Source: Prevotella sp. (lineage in GTDB: Bacteria; Bacteroidota; Bacteroidia; Bacteroidales; Bacteroidaceae). From it: a DNA stretch of 41,102 bases. The translations under genes and the position numbers were made by a program. The DNA is taken from positions 1 through 41,102 of the forward strand of contig JALFSW010000065.1 of NCBI GenBank assembly GCA_022779305.1, in the 5' to 3' direction. The first letter of the stretch is position 1, and each line of letters starts with the position of its first letter. The notes under the pieces are model-generated. The model did no database searches. It was not told the DNA's origin and saw nothing but the letters and a program-made list of their open reading frames with translations. This document shows, in pieces, positions 6,787 to 15,100 of this stretch.

Positions 6787-7558
6787 CAGCCATCCCTCTA
6801 TGACCGACCTGCAAAGCTCTTTCATTGCAGAATATGCTGCATGGCTCTATGGGTGTGGTGCCACCTGCACACGCATAACAAAGAATGTAGACCGAATGGC
6901 GAAGGCGTGGAATCTTGATGGCGAACTGGTCATTAGTCCCGATCACGTTACTTTTTCTTTAAACGACGAATCGAATTGCCATTCTCGCATCTATATAAAG
7001 AAACATCCACACAAGCCCATTAGCTTTTATAAAAACACGGCATTGAGTACTTTGAGCTGGGAGATTGCCGATGGGAAGCTCACTTTTGAAGAAGCACAAA
7101 ACGAGTTTAATCGTATTACGAACACACCATTGACCAATCCGTGGTTGGTGTTGTTCCTCACGTCTGTAGCCAACATGTCGTTCTGCCGCATTTTCGGTGG
7201 AGATGCTTGGGCAATGGCGATTGTTTTTCTTGCCACTTTGCTGGGTTTTCGACTCAAACAAATCTTGCTCGATGAGCATTTAAATGTGAATGTAGTCTTT
7301 TTCTTGTGTGCCTTCTTTTCTTCCATTATAGGTGCAACGGGCTATGTTTTTCACATTAGCGACACGCCCGATGTTGCTTTAGCAACTTGCGTGCTTTACC
7401 TCATTCCAGGCGTACCTTATATTAACAGCATCAGCGACCTCATGGGTGGACAATATTTAGTTTGTTTCAGTAGGTTTATGAATGCGTTGTTGCTCACGTT
7501 TTGTCTTTCTGTAGGTTTGGCAAGTGGTGTTTTGTTGATGAATTTAAAACTCTTTTAG
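6773..7558 (+). CDS. ThrE/YjjP-family exporter, N-terminal-domain subunit
   Basis: This is one half of a two-gene version of the ThrE transporter (DUF1212 family). In Corynebacterium, ThrE exports threonine and serine; E. coli YjjPB, built from separate subunits as here, has been linked to succinate export. The 261-residue protein has a soluble N-terminal part (about residues 1-120; YAAWLYGCGATCTRITKNVD is typical of the family). Several membrane helices follow, from about residue 120 (NPWLVLFLTSVANMSF) to the end. The start is uncertain. ATG 6773 overlaps the upstream small gene by 14 bp, with GGGAGG directly abutting it; ATG 6800 is the alternative. An upstream TTG at 6734 is unlikely. The partner gene begins 11 bp after the stop. 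Substrate unknown. Confidence 0.88.
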   Translation: MKVTNSHPSMTDLQSSFIAEYAAWLYGCGATCTRITKNVDRMAKAWNLDGELVISPDHVTFSLNDESNCHSRIYIKKHPHKPISFYKNTALSTLSWEIADGKLTFEEAQNEFNRITNTPLTNPWLVLFLTSVANMSFCRIFGGDAWAMAIVFLATLLGFRLKQILLDEHLNVNVVFFLCAFFSSIIGATGYVFHISDTPDVALATCVLYLIPGVPYINSISDLMGGQYLVCFSRFMNALLLTFCLSVGLASGVLLMNLKLF

Positions 7559-7569
7559 CACGTCTGTAT

Positions 7570-8067
7570 ATGTCTTTCATTTTTAGTATTTTACAAGATG
7601 CTTTCTTTGCAGCTTTAGCGGGTATTGGCTTTGCCAGCATCAGCAATCCACCGAAGAACGCCTATGTATATTGTGCTGTGATTTCGGCTTGTGGCCATGC
7701 TACACGTTTTGTGATGATGAACAACGAATATCGTCCATTCGGACTGATTCCATCGAGTTTTGTTGCCGCCTTGGTCATTGGTTTTCTTGCTGTTGCCATG
7801 GCGCGGAGGGTGAAATGTCCGCCAGAAACCTTTTCTTTCCCATCACTTCTTCCTATGATCCCAGGCATGTATGCCTATCGGGCTGTGGAAGGATTAGTGA
7901 TGAGTTTATCGGTGGACAATGAAGCACAATACAATCATTATTTGTATCTTTGCACATCAAATGGTATGACGTGTACGTTTGATATCCTCGGAATGGTCTT
8001 AGGAGCTACGATACCGATATTTTTGCTCAATAAGATTTCCTATCAAGTAACACGCTATACGGATTAA
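7570..8067 (+). CDS. ThrE/YjjB-family exporter, C-terminal-domain subunit
   Basis: This is the second half of the split exporter (DUF3815/ThrE_2 family): 165 residues with about five hydrophobic segments. The start is ATG 7570, which gives MSFIFSILQDAFFAALAGIG. An upstream in-frame ATG at 7501 lies inside the previous gene and would add non-membrane sequence. Typical family features are the first helix with a following NPPKNAYVYCAVISACGHA segment and the Pro-rich segment SLLPMIPGMYAYRAVEGL. It must work with the adjacent N-terminal subunit in the inner membrane. Only 9 bp separate its stop from the LysR regulator gene, so exporter and regulator are probably co-transcribed. Confidence 0.88.
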   Translation: MSFIFSILQDAFFAALAGIGFASISNPPKNAYVYCAVISACGHATRFVMMNNEYRPFGLIPSSFVAALVIGFLAVAMARRVKCPPETFSFPSLLPMIPGMYAYRAVEGLVMSLSVDNEAQYNHYLYLCTSNGMTCTFDILGMVLGATIPIFLLNKISYQVTRYTD

Positions 8068-8076
8068 TGGTTTGAA

Positions 8077-8982
8077 ATGGAATTAAGACAAGTTAGGTAT
8101 TTTCTCAAAGTGGCTGAAGTTCTGAATTTTTCGGAGGCTGCAAAGGCTTTGTTTATAACTCAAAGCACACTTTCACAACAAATTAAACAACTCGAAAACG
8201 AGTTCGATACATTGCTTTTCGAGCGCAACAGCCATGAAGTGGCATTGACGGAAGCGGGTAGCGAACTCTTGGTGTTGGCAAAAAAACTTTTGAAAAATGC
8301 TGCCGAATGCGAACAACGGATGCAGGATCTGAAAGGTGTTTTGGTGGGCGACCTCAACATTGGTGTGACGTTCACTTTCAGTCCGTTGCTCACCGAAACT
8401 GTCGTTGAGTTTCAAAAATTATATCCCAACGTGCGACTGAATGTGTTCTACAAAACGATGTCCGAACTGATGGAGATGCTTTTGCATCGGGAAGTGGATT
8501 TTGTGTTGGCATTTCGCCCCACTTCGGAGCAAGAACACATTGATAGTCATGTCTTGTTCAGCAACGAATTGGTCGCAGTAGTCAATGAACGTCATCCGCT
8601 TGCCCAACATTCATCTATTACGCTCAAAGAACTTGAACTCTACGACCTTGCTATGCCAGCTATGGGTTTGCAGGCACGCAATTCACTCAACGATATGATG
8701 ATAGGTGATAGCCAATTAAAAATCACTTTGGAGATGAACGATGTCAATATTCTTTTGAAACTCATTCGTCAAAGTAAGCTCGTTACCGTATTGGCAGAAG
8801 CCAGCATTCATGACGAAGAGGGCGTTGTAGGTATCCCTTTAGAAGGTGCAAAAAGCAATATGGAGGGTTGCATTCACACACTGAAACAAAGCTATGTAAA
8901 AAATTCAGCACGCGAGTTCTATCGCCTTTTGAGTCGTTCGAGAGCTATTATGAAATACTCTTCACTTGCAAGGCTTTTGTAA
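8077..8982 (+). CDS. LysR-family transcriptional regulator
   Basis: A DNA-binding regulator of 301 residues, normal for the family. Residues 1-60 form the winged helix-turn-helix (MELRQVRYFLKVAEVLNFSE, then AAKALFITQSTLSQQIKQLE), the LysR signature. The rest (about residues 90-295) is the periplasmic-binding-protein-like effector domain, beginning LVGDLNIGVTFTFSPLL. Two Cys residues are visible, one in the linker (AECEQRM) and one near the C-terminus (EGCIHTLK), but there is no CGP-type OxyR redox motif, so a peroxide-sensor role is not supported. Its position as last gene of the exporter operon suggests it controls that operon in response to the exported compound; this is inference. A 22-bp repeat array begins two bases after its stop. 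Confidence 0.93.
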   Translation: MELRQVRYFLKVAEVLNFSEAAKALFITQSTLSQQIKQLENEFDTLLFERNSHEVALTEAGSELLVLAKKLLKNAAECEQRMQDLKGVLVGDLNIGVTFTFSPLLTETVVEFQKLYPNVRLNVFYKTMSELMEMLLHREVDFVLAFRPTSEQEHIDSHVLFSNELVAVVNERHPLAQHSSITLKELELYDLAMPAMGLQARNSLNDMMIGDSQLKITLEMNDVNILLKLIRQSKLVTVLAEASIHDEEGVVGIPLEGAKSNMEGCIHTLKQSYVKNSAREFYRLLSRSRAIMKYSSLARLL

Positions 8983-8983
8983 A

Positions 8984-9080
8984 TGTACTACACTTACAAC
9001 GCAACTGAGGCTCATTTGCAAAGCAAGTGAGCCTCAGTTAGCTCACAAGTAAGCCTCATTTGAAACACAAGTGAGGCTCA
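8984..9080. repeat. 22-bp-period palindromic repeat array 2
   Basis: Cores at 9006 (TGAGGCTCA), 9028 (TGAGCCTCA), 9050 (TAAGCCTCA) and 9072 (TGAGGCTCA) are exactly 22 bp apart. One further unit upstream, at 8984, reads TGTACTACA: divergent in sequence but still a perfect odd palindrome. Units of opposite orientation allow a long hairpin between 9003 and 9038. The array starts directly after the LysR stop codon. Confidence 0.9.
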
Positions 9081-9143
9081 CTTGTAAAATAAGCAGTAAG
9101 CAGTTGGGAAGTTGAAAAATAAAATAAAAAGGAACTTAGGCGG

Positions 9144-9364
9144 TTTAACCCAATTCGGTCATTAGAGAGCAAATTGCTTGCATCTAATTGTCAGTGCAGA
9201 TTGTTCAGCGCTTTATCGCAGATGTAGCGGGCTACTTCAAGAGAAAACGCTGAAGAAGAAGCCGACAAGCGGGGCAAGCGATTGGGAAGTGAATAAAGAA
9301 GATAAAAAGAAAAAACTCACGGTCTAATGATCAATTTGAGTTAAATGACCGATTTGGGTTAAAA
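9144..9364 (+). mobile_element. MITE-like element, full-length copy B with duplicated right end
   Basis: The left inverted repeat is at 9144-9166 (contains CCCAATTCGGTCATTAGA) and a right repeat at 9323-9345. A second, better-matching right end (TGACCGATTTGGGTTAAAA) follows directly, up to 9364. The interior shares CAGATGTAGCGGGCTACTTC with copies A and F. The tandem right ends suggest nested insertion or a recombination event. No coding capacity. Confidence 0.8.
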
Positions 9365-9394
9365 CATTAAGATTTCTAAAATAACGTAATTTTG

Positions 9395-9425
9395 TTGTGC
9401 AGATGGGGAAAATTTAGTATATTCG
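9395..9425 (+). promoter_or_regulatory. pulA promoter
   Basis: TTG (9395-9397), a 20-bp spacer and TATATTCG (9418-9425) match the consensus with one mismatch in the -7 box. Initiation near 9432 excludes the TTG/ATG codons at 9433-9438 as practical starts and supports ATG 9478. Confidence 0.5.
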
Positions 9426-9477
9426 CCCAATATTGATGCACAAAATTTATCCGAAAGAAATAAAAACAAGACATAAA

Positions 9478-11391
9478 ATGAAGACAAAACATTATTTGGT
9501 AGCCAGCTTTTGTGCTTTATTGATGGCACAAAATGGCTATTCGCAGGAGGTTTTCAATGAAGTGAGCTACTCGCCAAAAGCTACTACTTTCAAGCTCAAT
9601 GCCCCCACAAAACCCACCATTCGCCTCTACGAGGCTGGGCTTGGTGGAAAGGCGGTGAAGAAAGTGAAGATGAAACAAAGTGGCAGCAACCTTTGGACGG
9701 CAACCATCGCAGGCGATTTAGGCGGAAAATTCTACACATTCGACATCGGACAGGGCGAGACACCAGGTGTATTTGCAAAGGCTGTGGGTGTGAATGGACA
9801 CAGAGGAGCGGTACTCGACTTGCAAATCACCAACCCTGCAGGATGGGAAAGCGACCACCGACTGACCACCAAAAACTTGGCAGACCTCATCATCTACGAG
9901 ATGCACCATCGTGATTTCTCCATTGATGCGTCTTCAGGACTCACCTATAAAGGAAAGTTTTTGGCACTCACCGAACCAAAAGCCATCAACTATCTGAAAG
10001 AATTGGGCATTAATGCAGTGCATATCCTGCCTTCGTATGACTTTGCATCGGTGGACGAAACAAAACCTGACGTGCCACAATACAACTGGGGCTACGACCC
10101 ATTGAACTACAACGTACCAGAAGGAAGCTATGCCACGGATGCCACCCAACCACAGGTGCGTATCAAGGAGTTTAAGAAAATGGTGCAAGCACTGCACAAA
10201 GCAGGTATTCGTGTTATTTTAGACGTGGTTTACAATCACACGTTCGATGTAGAAAATGGCAACTTCCATCGCACATTCCCCAAAGCCTACTATCGTTATA
10301 CAGCCGATGGTAAACTCAGCGATGGTTCAGGCTGTGGCAACGAAACGGCATCTGAAAGACCATTGATGCGCCAGTTCATGCTCGAGAGTATGAAGTATTG
10401 GGTGAAGGAATACCACATTGATGGTTTCCGTGTAGACTTGATGGGCGTTCACGATATTGAAACAATGAACCTCATACGCAAAGAATTGGCAGCCATCGAT
10501 CCTAACGTATTTATCTACGGAGAGGGGTGGAGCGCAGGAACTTGTGCCTATCCAGCGGAAAAGTTGGCACTCAAGGCAAACATCAAGCAATTGCCCAACA
10601 TCGCAGCCTTCTCGGACGAATTGCGCGATGCTTTGCGTGGACCGTTCTCGGACAATTATCAAGCTGCATTCTTAGGTGGAATAGGTGGTCATGAAGAAAG
10701 TATAAAAGCAGGAATAGCAGGTATGATCGCCCATCCGCAATTGGATTACAGTAAGGTGAACTACACAAAGCAACCTTGGGCAAGCGAACCTACACAGATG
10801 GTGTCTTACGTAAGTTGTCATGATGATATGTGTTTGGTGGACAGAATTAAAAGTTCCATCCCCGAAGCAGCGTATGACACGGATGAACTCATACGTCTCG
10901 ACCTTCTTGCACAGACGGCTGTGTTCACCTCGCAAGGTATACCTTTCATGTTGGCAGGTGAAGAAATGCTGCGCGACAAGCAAGGGGTGCACAACTCTTT
11001 TAAGTCACCCGATGAAATCAACCACCTCGATTGGAACAATCTCAAGACTTATCCGCAGGTGTTTGCTTATTACAAAGGACTCATTGATTTAAGGAAAAAA
11101 CATCCGGCGTTCCGTCTTGGCAGTGCAGACTTGGTTCGCAAGCATCTGGATTTCCTACCAACGCAAGAATGTGTAGTTGGTTTCCGACTCAAAAATCATG
11201 CAGGTGGCGACCGATGGAAAAATATCTACGTCATTCTCAATGGTAGCAAAGACTTCAAAACAGTGAACCTGCCAGCTGGAAAATACACCATCGTTGCCAA
11301 TAACGGTGAAATCAATGAAGCAGGTATAGGCGAAATGGAAGGTGGAGAAGTAATGGTTGATGGTCAAACAGCCCTCATCCTCCACGACTAA
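9478..11391 (+). CDS. pulA: Exported type I pullulanase (GH13)
   Basis: It hydrolyses alpha-1,6 branch points in pullulan, amylopectin or glycogen fragments. From ATG 9478 the 637-residue protein starts with a signal peptide (MKTKHYLVASFCALLMAQNG, cleavage near YSQ), so it acts outside the cytoplasm. A beta-sandwich domain (about residues 20-130) precedes the catalytic barrel. The type I pullulanase motif YNWGYDP is present. The GH13 regions are complete: DVVYNH (D249-H254), GFRVDLMG (nucleophile D320), YGEGW (acid/base E349) and SCHDD (D449). The start 45 bases upstream is rejected because it precedes the predicted transcript and spoils the signal peptide. No lipobox Cys is seen after the signal peptide. 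A terminator follows at 11421. The neighbouring susA-like gene suggests joint starch use. Confidence 0.94.
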   Translation: MKTKHYLVASFCALLMAQNGYSQEVFNEVSYSPKATTFKLNAPTKPTIRLYEAGLGGKAVKKVKMKQSGSNLWTATIAGDLGGKFYTFDIGQGETPGVFAKAVGVNGHRGAVLDLQITNPAGWESDHRLTTKNLADLIIYEMHHRDFSIDASSGLTYKGKFLALTEPKAINYLKELGINAVHILPSYDFASVDETKPDVPQYNWGYDPLNYNVPEGSYATDATQPQVRIKEFKKMVQALHKAGIRVILDVVYNHTFDVENGNFHRTFPKAYYRYTADGKLSDGSGCGNETASERPLMRQFMLESMKYWVKEYHIDGFRVDLMGVHDIETMNLIRKELAAIDPNVFIYGEGWSAGTCAYPAEKLALKANIKQLPNIAAFSDELRDALRGPFSDNYQAAFLGGIGGHEESIKAGIAGMIAHPQLDYSKVNYTKQPWASEPTQMVSYVSCHDDMCLVDRIKSSIPEAAYDTDELIRLDLLAQTAVFTSQGIPFMLAGEEMLRDKQGVHNSFKSPDEINHLDWNNLKTYPQVFAYYKGLIDLRKKHPAFRLGSADLVRKHLDFLPTQECVVGFRLKNHAGGDRWKNIYVILNGSKDFKTVNLPAGKYTIVANNGEINEAGIGEMEGGEVMVDGQTALILHD

Positions 11392-11420
11392 AAGCAACAA
11401 ACAGATCTTCAATATTTCAC

Positions 11421-11460
11421 AAGAAAAGAGCCGACAAACCTTGCTGGTCTCTTTTCTTTT
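11421..11460 (+). terminator. Terminator after pulA
   Basis: AAGAAAAGAGCC (from 11421) pairs with GGTCTCTTTTCTT (to 11458), with one bulged T, and the sequence continues in T residues. It separates pulA from the downstream amylase gene. Confidence 0.75.
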
Positions 11461-11480
11461 AATTCAATTCGGGTATTAGA
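11458..11480 (+). repeat. Solitary MITE-like end (copy C)
   Basis: AATTCAATTCGGGTATTAGA resembles the left end of the MITE-like family with a few changes. No matching right end or interior was found nearby, so it is a remnant or a chance partial match. Confidence 0.4.
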
Positions 11481-11578
11481 AACGACACTAAGAACAAAGC
11501 AGTGGCATTGAGAGAAATGAACTGCGGAACATTTTTAGAACATATCTTAATCTAAAAAGAGAAATAAAGAATATAACA

Positions 11579-13447
11579 ATGAAACAAACATTCCTACTTG
11601 GCTTGCTTGCTACACTATTATCCATCAACTTGCAAGCCCAAAATAAACAATCCAAATCCCACATTCAGCGCATAGATCCCACTGATTGGTATATTGGAAT
11701 GAAAGATCCTACATTGCAATTGATGGTCTACGGAAAGAACATCAAGCAATCGGAGGTAAGTATTGATTATCCCAATGTGAAGGTAGATTCCATCGTTCGC
11801 CTTGCATCTCCTAATTATTTATTGATCTATCTCAACATAGCGGGTGCACAACCAGGCGACATGAAGATAGCATTCAAGAACGGAAAGCAAACCCACATTG
11901 CAAAGTTCCAACTCAAAGAACGTGAAATGAAGGGTGAAGAAAGAAAGGGCTTCGACAACACCGACGTACTTTATATGCTCATGCCCGACCGATTTGCAAA
12001 CGGAGACCCCAAGAATGACGCATTGAAAGGAATGCACGACCAACTTGTTGATCGCTCAGCACCAAGCCTTCGACATGGTGGCGACCTTGCTGGTATTCTG
12101 CAACACCTTGATTATTTCACCCAACTGGGCGTTACAGCACTTTGGTTTACACCCGTTCTGGAAAACGACCGCCCTGCCGACAAGGCACAACACAGCAACT
12201 ATCATGGCTATGCCACTACCGATTATTACCGTGTTGATCCTCGATTTGGCTCAAACGATGACTATAAAGCATTGGTGAAAGCTTGCCACGAAAGAGGTAT
12301 TAAAGTGGTGATGGACATGATTTTCAACCATTGTGGAGATTACCATGTGTGGAACAAAGACCTACCTGCACCCGATTGGTTCAACAATCCCAACTATGGG
12401 TTGCAAACTTCCTATAAACTTACACCTGTAATGGATCCTTACGCAAGTAAAATAGACTTGGCAGAAACCGTAGATGGATGGTTTGTAAATTCTATGCCCG
12501 ACCTCAACCAACGCAATCCGCATGTGCTGAAATACTTAATTCAAAATTCGATATGGTGGATTGAAAGCGTAGGTATCAATGGAATACGTATGGATACTTA
12601 TCCGTATGCCGACCGAGAGGCGATGGCTCAATGGATGAAAGTAATTGACAAGGAATATCCCTATTTTAATACCGTAGGCGAAACATGGGTTACCGAACCT
12701 GCCTACACGGCTGCATGGCAAAAAGATAGCAAGCTCTCTGCCACCAACAGTTACTTAAAAAGTGTAATGGACTTTGCTTTTTACGACCGCATCACACAAG
12801 CAAAGGAAGAAGAAACAGATGAATGGTGGAAAGGAATGAACCGCATCTACAATTCACTTTGCTATGATTATCTCTATGAAAATCCTAAAAACGTGATGGC
12901 ATTCATCGAAAATCACGACACAGACAGATTTCTTGGCAATGGCAAAGACACTACGGCACTCAAACAAGCCTATGCTCTTTTGCTCACAATGAATCGCACA
13001 CCACAGCTCTATTATGGTACGGAAATTCTGATGAATGGCACGAAAGAAGTTTCGGACGGCTATGTTCGCAAGGATTTCCCAGGTGGTTTCCCTACCGATG
13101 AGGCGAACAAATTCACACGTGAAGGACGAACAGAAGCCGAAAATGAAATGTTTGATTGGACAGCAAGACTCCTCCACTGGCGCAAAAACAATGAAACCAT
13201 CACGAAAGGGTCGCAAACACAATTCATCCCTTATAAGGGTGTCTATGTTCTGGCACGCCAATACAAGACGAAGAACGTTCTAACGATTATCAACGGCAGA
13301 AAAACTGAGAATGAAGTGGATGTGAAACGCTATGCAGAAATCATTGGATCGCATCGCCAAGCAATCGATATCACAACTCAAAAAACTATTGATTTAACGA
13401 ACAACATACCATTGTTGCCCCGCCAAACAATGGTACTCGAGTTTTAA
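11579..13447 (+). CDS. susA: SusA-like neopullulanase / cyclomaltodextrinase-type amylase (GH13)
   Basis: It hydrolyses alpha-1,4 linkages in maltooligosaccharides, cyclodextrins or pullulan. The 622-residue product has a signal peptide (MKQTFLLGLLATLLSINLQA), which places it in the periplasm as for Bacteroides SusA. Residues about 25-115 form the N-terminal beta domain of the cyclomaltodextrinase type (DPTDWYIGMKDPTLQLMVYG). The catalytic barrel follows: LYMLMPDRFANGDP, the region I segment VVMDMIFNHCG, GIRMDTYPY (nucleophile D339), GETWV (acid/base E368) and ENHDTDR (H446, D447). The last 80 or so residues form a C-terminal beta domain. No susC/susD genes are nearby. The product specificity (panose versus maltose) cannot be read here. 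The gene lies 187 bp after pulA beyond a terminator, so it probably has its own promoter. Confidence 0.88.
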   Translation: MKQTFLLGLLATLLSINLQAQNKQSKSHIQRIDPTDWYIGMKDPTLQLMVYGKNIKQSEVSIDYPNVKVDSIVRLASPNYLLIYLNIAGAQPGDMKIAFKNGKQTHIAKFQLKEREMKGEERKGFDNTDVLYMLMPDRFANGDPKNDALKGMHDQLVDRSAPSLRHGGDLAGILQHLDYFTQLGVTALWFTPVLENDRPADKAQHSNYHGYATTDYYRVDPRFGSNDDYKALVKACHERGIKVVMDMIFNHCGDYHVWNKDLPAPDWFNNPNYGLQTSYKLTPVMDPYASKIDLAETVDGWFVNSMPDLNQRNPHVLKYLIQNSIWWIESVGINGIRMDTYPYADREAMAQWMKVIDKEYPYFNTVGETWVTEPAYTAAWQKDSKLSATNSYLKSVMDFAFYDRITQAKEEETDEWWKGMNRIYNSLCYDYLYENPKNVMAFIENHDTDRFLGNGKDTTALKQAYALLLTMNRTPQLYYGTEILMNGTKEVSDGYVRKDFPGGFPTDEANKFTREGRTEAENEMFDWTARLLHWRKNNETITKGSQTQFIPYKGVYVLARQYKTKNVLTIINGRKTENEVDVKRYAEIIGSHRQAIDITTQKTIDLTNNIPLLPRQTMVLEF

Positions 13448-13450
13448 TCT

Positions 13451-13492
13451 TCTTTCCATTTGGCAGCTTATAAAAGTTGCCAAATGGAAAGA
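13451..13492. terminator. Long perfect hairpin after the susA-like gene
   Basis: A 15-bp perfect stem (TCTTTCCATTTGGCA at 13451-13465 with TGCCAAATGGAAAGA at 13478-13492) and a 12-nt loop start four bases after the stop codon. It lacks a T tract, so it may be a 3'-end stabiliser and not a classic terminator. Confidence 0.6.
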
Positions 13493-13518
13493 AAAACAAC
13501 AAGAAAATAATAAAAAGA

Positions 13519-13549
13519 TTTGAGAAACAAGAAAAATTAACTATTTTTG
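13519..13549 (+). promoter_or_regulatory. Promoter of the leucine-rich-repeat gene
   Basis: TTTG (13519-13522), exactly 19 bp and TATTTTTG (13542-13549): a full match to the Bacteroidetes consensus. Initiation near 13556 leaves about 48 nt before ATG 13604. Confidence 0.85.
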
Positions 13550-13603
13550 CAACGTAAAAGCCTTATGGCGACGCATCTAATGACCTCTCCAAAGACGGAA
13601 ACA

Positions 13604-14839
13604 ATGAAAAGAAACCTAAGCCTTTGCTGTATGCTCGTGTTTTGTGTGTTGTCGATTTTTGCGACAAACAATACACAGTCAGTATCACAAAACAAACTCA
13701 TTTTGAAGACAAACAAGAAAAGTGGTGAAAGCATTGAAATCTATACCTATGCCCATTCTGAAGTGGAAATCACCGGAGTTTCGAGCTGTTGGAAAAACGA
13801 TGCACTCGTTGCTTATACCATCAATACCACAGACGGCACTATTACGATTACGGGCGACCTCGAAATCATCAATATTTCGCATCAAGACATTACTTCGATA
13901 GACCTCTCAATGGCACAATCGCTGCGCCAACTCTATGCTGATCGTAACCACATCAAGCATATCGACTTTTCTAATTCTAACCATTTGCAGGGCATCAGTC
14001 TTGAAAATAACCAACTTTCATCGCTCGATTTGAGCCAACTCACTGAACTAACCACACTTTACTGCGCCAACAATGCACTAACAACGCTTGATATTTCAAA
14101 GAACAAAAAGCTCGTTCGATTGGTTTGCTATAACAACGCACTAACCCAACTTGATTGCAGTCGGAACACAGCATTGCAACACCTTGTTTGCAGCAACAAT
14201 CCACTCAACACCTTGGATGTTTCCGCACAAACAGCCTTAGAAACGTTCTATTGCGCCAACATCCAGCTCGAAACACTCAACCTATCGAACAATCCACAGC
14301 TCACCACCCTTCAATGCAGCAATAACCGCCTTTCATCGCTCATTTTAACACATAACCCTCGTTTGCGCAACTTGCAGTGTTACGGCAATAATATCAGCGG
14401 AGAAGCCATGCAACAAACCATCGCTTCGTTACCCGAGACAGAAGGCGAGGACGGACTTTTCATTGTCATCGACTCGAAAAACAGCAATGAAGGTAACGCA
14501 TGCTATGAAAACGATGTCAGAATTGCAAGACAAAAGGGATGGAGGATGTATGATTTGAATGGCAAAGAGAAAGACAAAGTGAACTACGAGGGAATACGCA
14601 ACCTCGGCATTGATGGGCTTTCGACTGACAAAAATAGCAATATTTCGATTACCACTGATGGACAAACGCTTCACGTCAAGGGACTAAAAACAAACGAAAC
14701 CATTAGATGTTACTACCTTAACGGACAACTTGCAGCCACGCAACGTGCTGGCATCTTGGGCGAAACACACTTCACGCTGCCCTTTGGTACTTATGTTTTA
14801 AAAACCGAAACAGAAAGCATCAAAGTGTGGATGAAATAG
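13604..14839 (+). CDS. Exported leucine-rich-repeat protein with T9SS-like C-terminal tail
   Basis: A 411-residue surface or secreted protein of unknown ligand. The start is ATG 13604 (signal peptide MKRNLSLCCMLVFCVLSIFA); the longer frame from 13547 would begin inside the promoter. About residues 107-275 hold seven to eight repeats of exactly 21 residues with the pattern LxxLxCxNNxLxxLDLSxNxx. The conserved Cys and Asn positions form the usual asparagine/cysteine ladder of Bacteroidetes LRR proteins. The last 70 or so residues (IRCYYLNGQLAATQRAGI through LPFGTYVLKTETESIKVWMK) have the Gly-Tyr-Val pattern of type A sorting domains used by the type IX secretion system. LRR proteins of this kind often mediate adhesion; that role is inference. 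It has its own promoter and is probably monocistronic. Confidence 0.85.
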   Translation: MKRNLSLCCMLVFCVLSIFATNNTQSVSQNKLILKTNKKSGESIEIYTYAHSEVEITGVSSCWKNDALVAYTINTTDGTITITGDLEIINISHQDITSIDLSMAQSLRQLYADRNHIKHIDFSNSNHLQGISLENNQLSSLDLSQLTELTTLYCANNALTTLDISKNKKLVRLVCYNNALTQLDCSRNTALQHLVCSNNPLNTLDVSAQTALETFYCANIQLETLNLSNNPQLTTLQCSNNRLSSLILTHNPRLRNLQCYGNNISGEAMQQTIASLPETEGEDGLFIVIDSKNSNEGNACYENDVRIARQKGWRMYDLNGKEKDKVNYEGIRNLGIDGLSTDKNSNISITTDGQTLHVKGLKTNETIRCYYLNGQLAATQRAGILGETHFTLPFGTYVLKTETESIKVWMK

Positions 14840-14897
14840 GGCTACATCGCCTTTATTTTATAGGTGTGAAGTGTGGCTAAAATAGCAACATTTCAAC

Positions 14898-14972
14898 TGA
14901 GCCTCAGTTGCAATGTAAGTGAGGCTCAGTTAGCCACCAAATGAGCCTCACTTGAAATACAAGTATACTATA
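14898..14972. repeat. 22-bp-period palindromic repeat array 3
   Basis: Cores at 14898 (TGAGCCTCA), 14920 (TGAGGCTCA) and 14942 (TGAGCCTCA), then a divergent but perfectly palindromic unit TATACTATA at 14964, all spaced 22 bp. The first unit is embedded in the 17-bp odd palindrome CAACTGAGCCTCAGTTG (14894-14910). It lies 58 bp after the LRR-gene stop. Confidence 0.9.
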
Positions 14973-15100
14973 CTTGAAAAAGATCTATAAAACAACACTT
15001 TTCTCAACGGAAAACATGCCTAAAAAGAAAGAAATAAAAATAAAATCTAACTTTACTTATTTTGTTATCCATAAGCTAAAGATTATTCAAAATTTAACCG

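Noticed and set aside
8077..8982. OxyR-type peroxide sensor
   Set aside because: The CGP-type redox Cys motif is absent; only two unrelated Cys residues are visible.
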